From the NCBI GenBank assembly GCA_027334785.1, contig DAHWQF010000180.1, forward strand, positions 1 through 6,848: a stretch of 6,848 bases of DNA, written 5' to 3'. The notes below the pieces were generated by a model. It worked only from the letters and a program-made list of their open reading frames with translations. It was not told the DNA's origin and ran no database searches. Shown one piece after another: positions 5,780-6,848 of the stretch (position 1 is its first letter; every line of letters begins with the position of its first letter). The position numbers were made by a program, and so were the translations under genes. The stretch is from Acidimicrobiaceae bacterium. GTDB lineage: Bacteria; Actinomycetota; Acidimicrobiia; Acidimicrobiales; Palsa-688.

Positions 5780-6502
5780 ATGTCTGAGGAGAGCACGCCC
5801 GACCTGAGCGCGGGCCAGGAGCCTGAAGAGGACGGCACCACGTCCCCCGGGTCGCAGCGCGTCCTGGCGGCCGCAGCCACAGTGGACGGGGATGCCGTCG
5901 AGGCCGGGGTGGAGGGTGCCGGCGAGCGCGAGGCCCATCGCCAGCAGGAAAGCCCCTACGACCGCCCCGGCAGCTGGTACGTGGTCCACAGCTACGCCGG
6001 CTATGAGAACAAGGTGAAGTCCAACCTGGAGAGCCGCATCTCCTCCATGAACATGGAGGACCGCATCTTCGAGGTCGTGATCCCCCTCGAGGACGTCGTC
6101 GAGCTGAAGGGCGGCAAGCGCCAGGTGGTCTCGCGCAAGGTGTTCCCCGGCTACTTGATGGTCCGCATGGACTTGGACGACGACTCCTGGTACGTCGTGC
6201 GCAATACGCCCGGCGTCACGGGTTTCGTCGGGCTCGGCGCCCGGCCCACCCCCCTCTCGCGCCGGGAGGTGGAAAGCATCCTCGCCCCGAAGGAGGAGGG
6301 TGCAGGGGCTCCGAAGAAGACCAAGCCTCGCCTCGAGTACGAAGTGGGCGAGTCCGTGCGGGTCAGGGAAGGCCCTTTCGCGGACTTCAGCGGCACCGTC
6401 GCGGAGATCAACGAAGACCAGCTGAAGCTCAAGGTCCTCGTCAACATCTTCGGCCGCGAGACCCCGGTAGAGTTCGAGTTCGCCCAGGTCGCCAAGCTCT
6501 GA
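5780..6502 (+). CDS. nusG: Transcription termination/antitermination factor NusG
   Basis: The 240-residue NusG binds the RNA polymerase clamp and modulates pausing, Rho termination and transcription-translation coupling. An acidic, Ala/Glu-rich N-terminal extension of about 62 residues, typical of actinobacterial NusG, precedes the NGN domain (about 65-170). That domain contains SWYVVHSYAGYENKVKSNL, the RKVFPGYLMVRM strand (119-130) and NTPGVTGFVG (142-151). A short linker leads to the KOW domain (about 186-240) with VGESVRVREGPFADFSG and the C-terminal NIFGRETPVEFEFAQV. ATG 5780 has GAGGA just upstream, overlapping the secE stop region. The spacing to secE (nine bases) and rplK (44 bases) fits one operon. 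Confidence 0.97.
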   Translation: MSEESTPDLSAGQEPEEDGTTSPGSQRVLAAAATVDGDAVEAGVEGAGEREAHRQQESPYDRPGSWYVVHSYAGYENKVKSNLESRISSMNMEDRIFEVVIPLEDVVELKGGKRQVVSRKVFPGYLMVRMDLDDDSWYVVRNTPGVTGFVGLGARPTPLSRREVESILAPKEEGAGAPKKTKPRLEYEVGESVRVREGPFADFSGTVAEINEDQLKLKVLVNIFGRETPVEFEFAQVAKL

Positions 6503-6546
6503 GCAAACTCCAAACCTGTCAACCCAAGCCTGTTTAGGAGCACCCG

Positions 6547-6848
6547 ATGGCCAAGCGCCAAGTGACAGCCATAGTCCGTATCCAGTTGCCCGCCGGCAAG
6601 GCGACGCCCGCCCCGCCGGTCGGCACCGCCCTCGGCCCTCACGGGATCCAGACGATGGAGTTCGTAAAGCAGTACAACGCCGCGACCGAGGACAAAGCGG
6701 GCCAGGTCATCCCGGTAGAGGTGACGGTCTATTCCGACCGGAGCTTCAGCTTCGTGCTGAAGACGCCCCCGACGGCGGTGCTCATCCGCCAAGAGCTCGG
6801 TATCGACAAGGGTGCCAAGACGAGCGGCCGGGAAGTCGTCGGCACCCT
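6547..6848 (+). CDS. rplK: 50S ribosomal protein L11, N-terminal part (3' end outside window)
   Basis: One hundred codons of L11 are present before the window ends. L11 forms the GTPase-associated centre with 23S rRNA and is the site where thiopeptides such as thiostrepton act. The N-terminal domain is clear: IQLPAGKATPAPPVG (12-26), then TALGPHGIQTMEFVKQYNAAT, then PVEVTVYSDRSFSFVLKTPP and the start of the C-terminal rRNA-binding domain. The Pro that follows PPVG in most L11 proteins is Thr27 here, and the next motif reads GPHGIQT rather than GQHGVNI. Start ATG 6547 has AGGAG at 6536-6540. rplA would be expected next. Confidence 0.97.
   Translation, partial: MAKRQVTAIVRIQLPAGKATPAPPVGTALGPHGIQTMEFVKQYNAATEDKAGQVIPVEVTVYSDRSFSFVLKTPPTAVLIRQELGIDKGAKTSGREVVGT

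Noticed and set aside
6503..6546. Possible terminator between nusG and rplK.
   Set aside because: No stem with a T-run is visible in the 44 bases; these genes are normally co-transcribed.

Overview
The window looks like a piece of chromosome from a high-GC Gram-positive bacterium. The strong G/C preference at third codon positions, GTG/TTG/CTG starts and the protein sequences all fit Actinomycetota. My best guess, from overall protein character only, is a deep branch such as Acidimicrobiia. No mobile element, CRISPR array, phage gene or defence system is visible.

Left part (1-4269, + strand): a tightly packed set of cytochrome c oxidase (aa3-type) assembly genes. It holds the 3' end of a SCO-like gene; a 661-residue protein joining a polytopic membrane region to a C-terminal SCO/thioredoxin copper-chaperone domain; a CtaG-type (Caa3_CtaG) assembly factor; and heme A synthase CtaA. 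The last three genes overlap by 4 and 8 bases, so they are almost certainly one translationally coupled operon. Together they would supply copper and heme A to a terminal oxidase whose subunits lie outside the window.

Middle (4201-4963, - strand): two genes run toward ctaA. A PsiE-family membrane protein overlaps the ctaA 3' end tail to tail by 69 bases. Upstream of it is a small conserved actinobacterial protein of unknown function. The junction between them is odd. The small gene has no in-frame stop where its family normally ends, although a double TAG sits there in the next frame. The PsiE gene has no ATG, GTG or TTG upstream of its first membrane helix, which leaves CTG as the only candidate. 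A frameshift, a CTG start or a gene fusion could each explain part of this.

Intergenic stretch (4964-5356): about 390 bases with no convincing gene but several short repeats: an 8-bp direct repeat, an 8-bp dyad, a perfect 15-bp tandem duplication, and three 13-bp units that can fold into a GC-rich hairpin.

Right part (5357-6848, + strand): tRNA-Trp(CCA), secE, nusG and the 5' part of rplK, the conserved start of the transcription/translation cluster that normally continues to rplA, rplJL and rpoBC. I do not find a clearly new biological system. The features most worth checking are the membrane-SCO fusion, the small gene/PsiE junction, and the unusual hinge motif in SecE.
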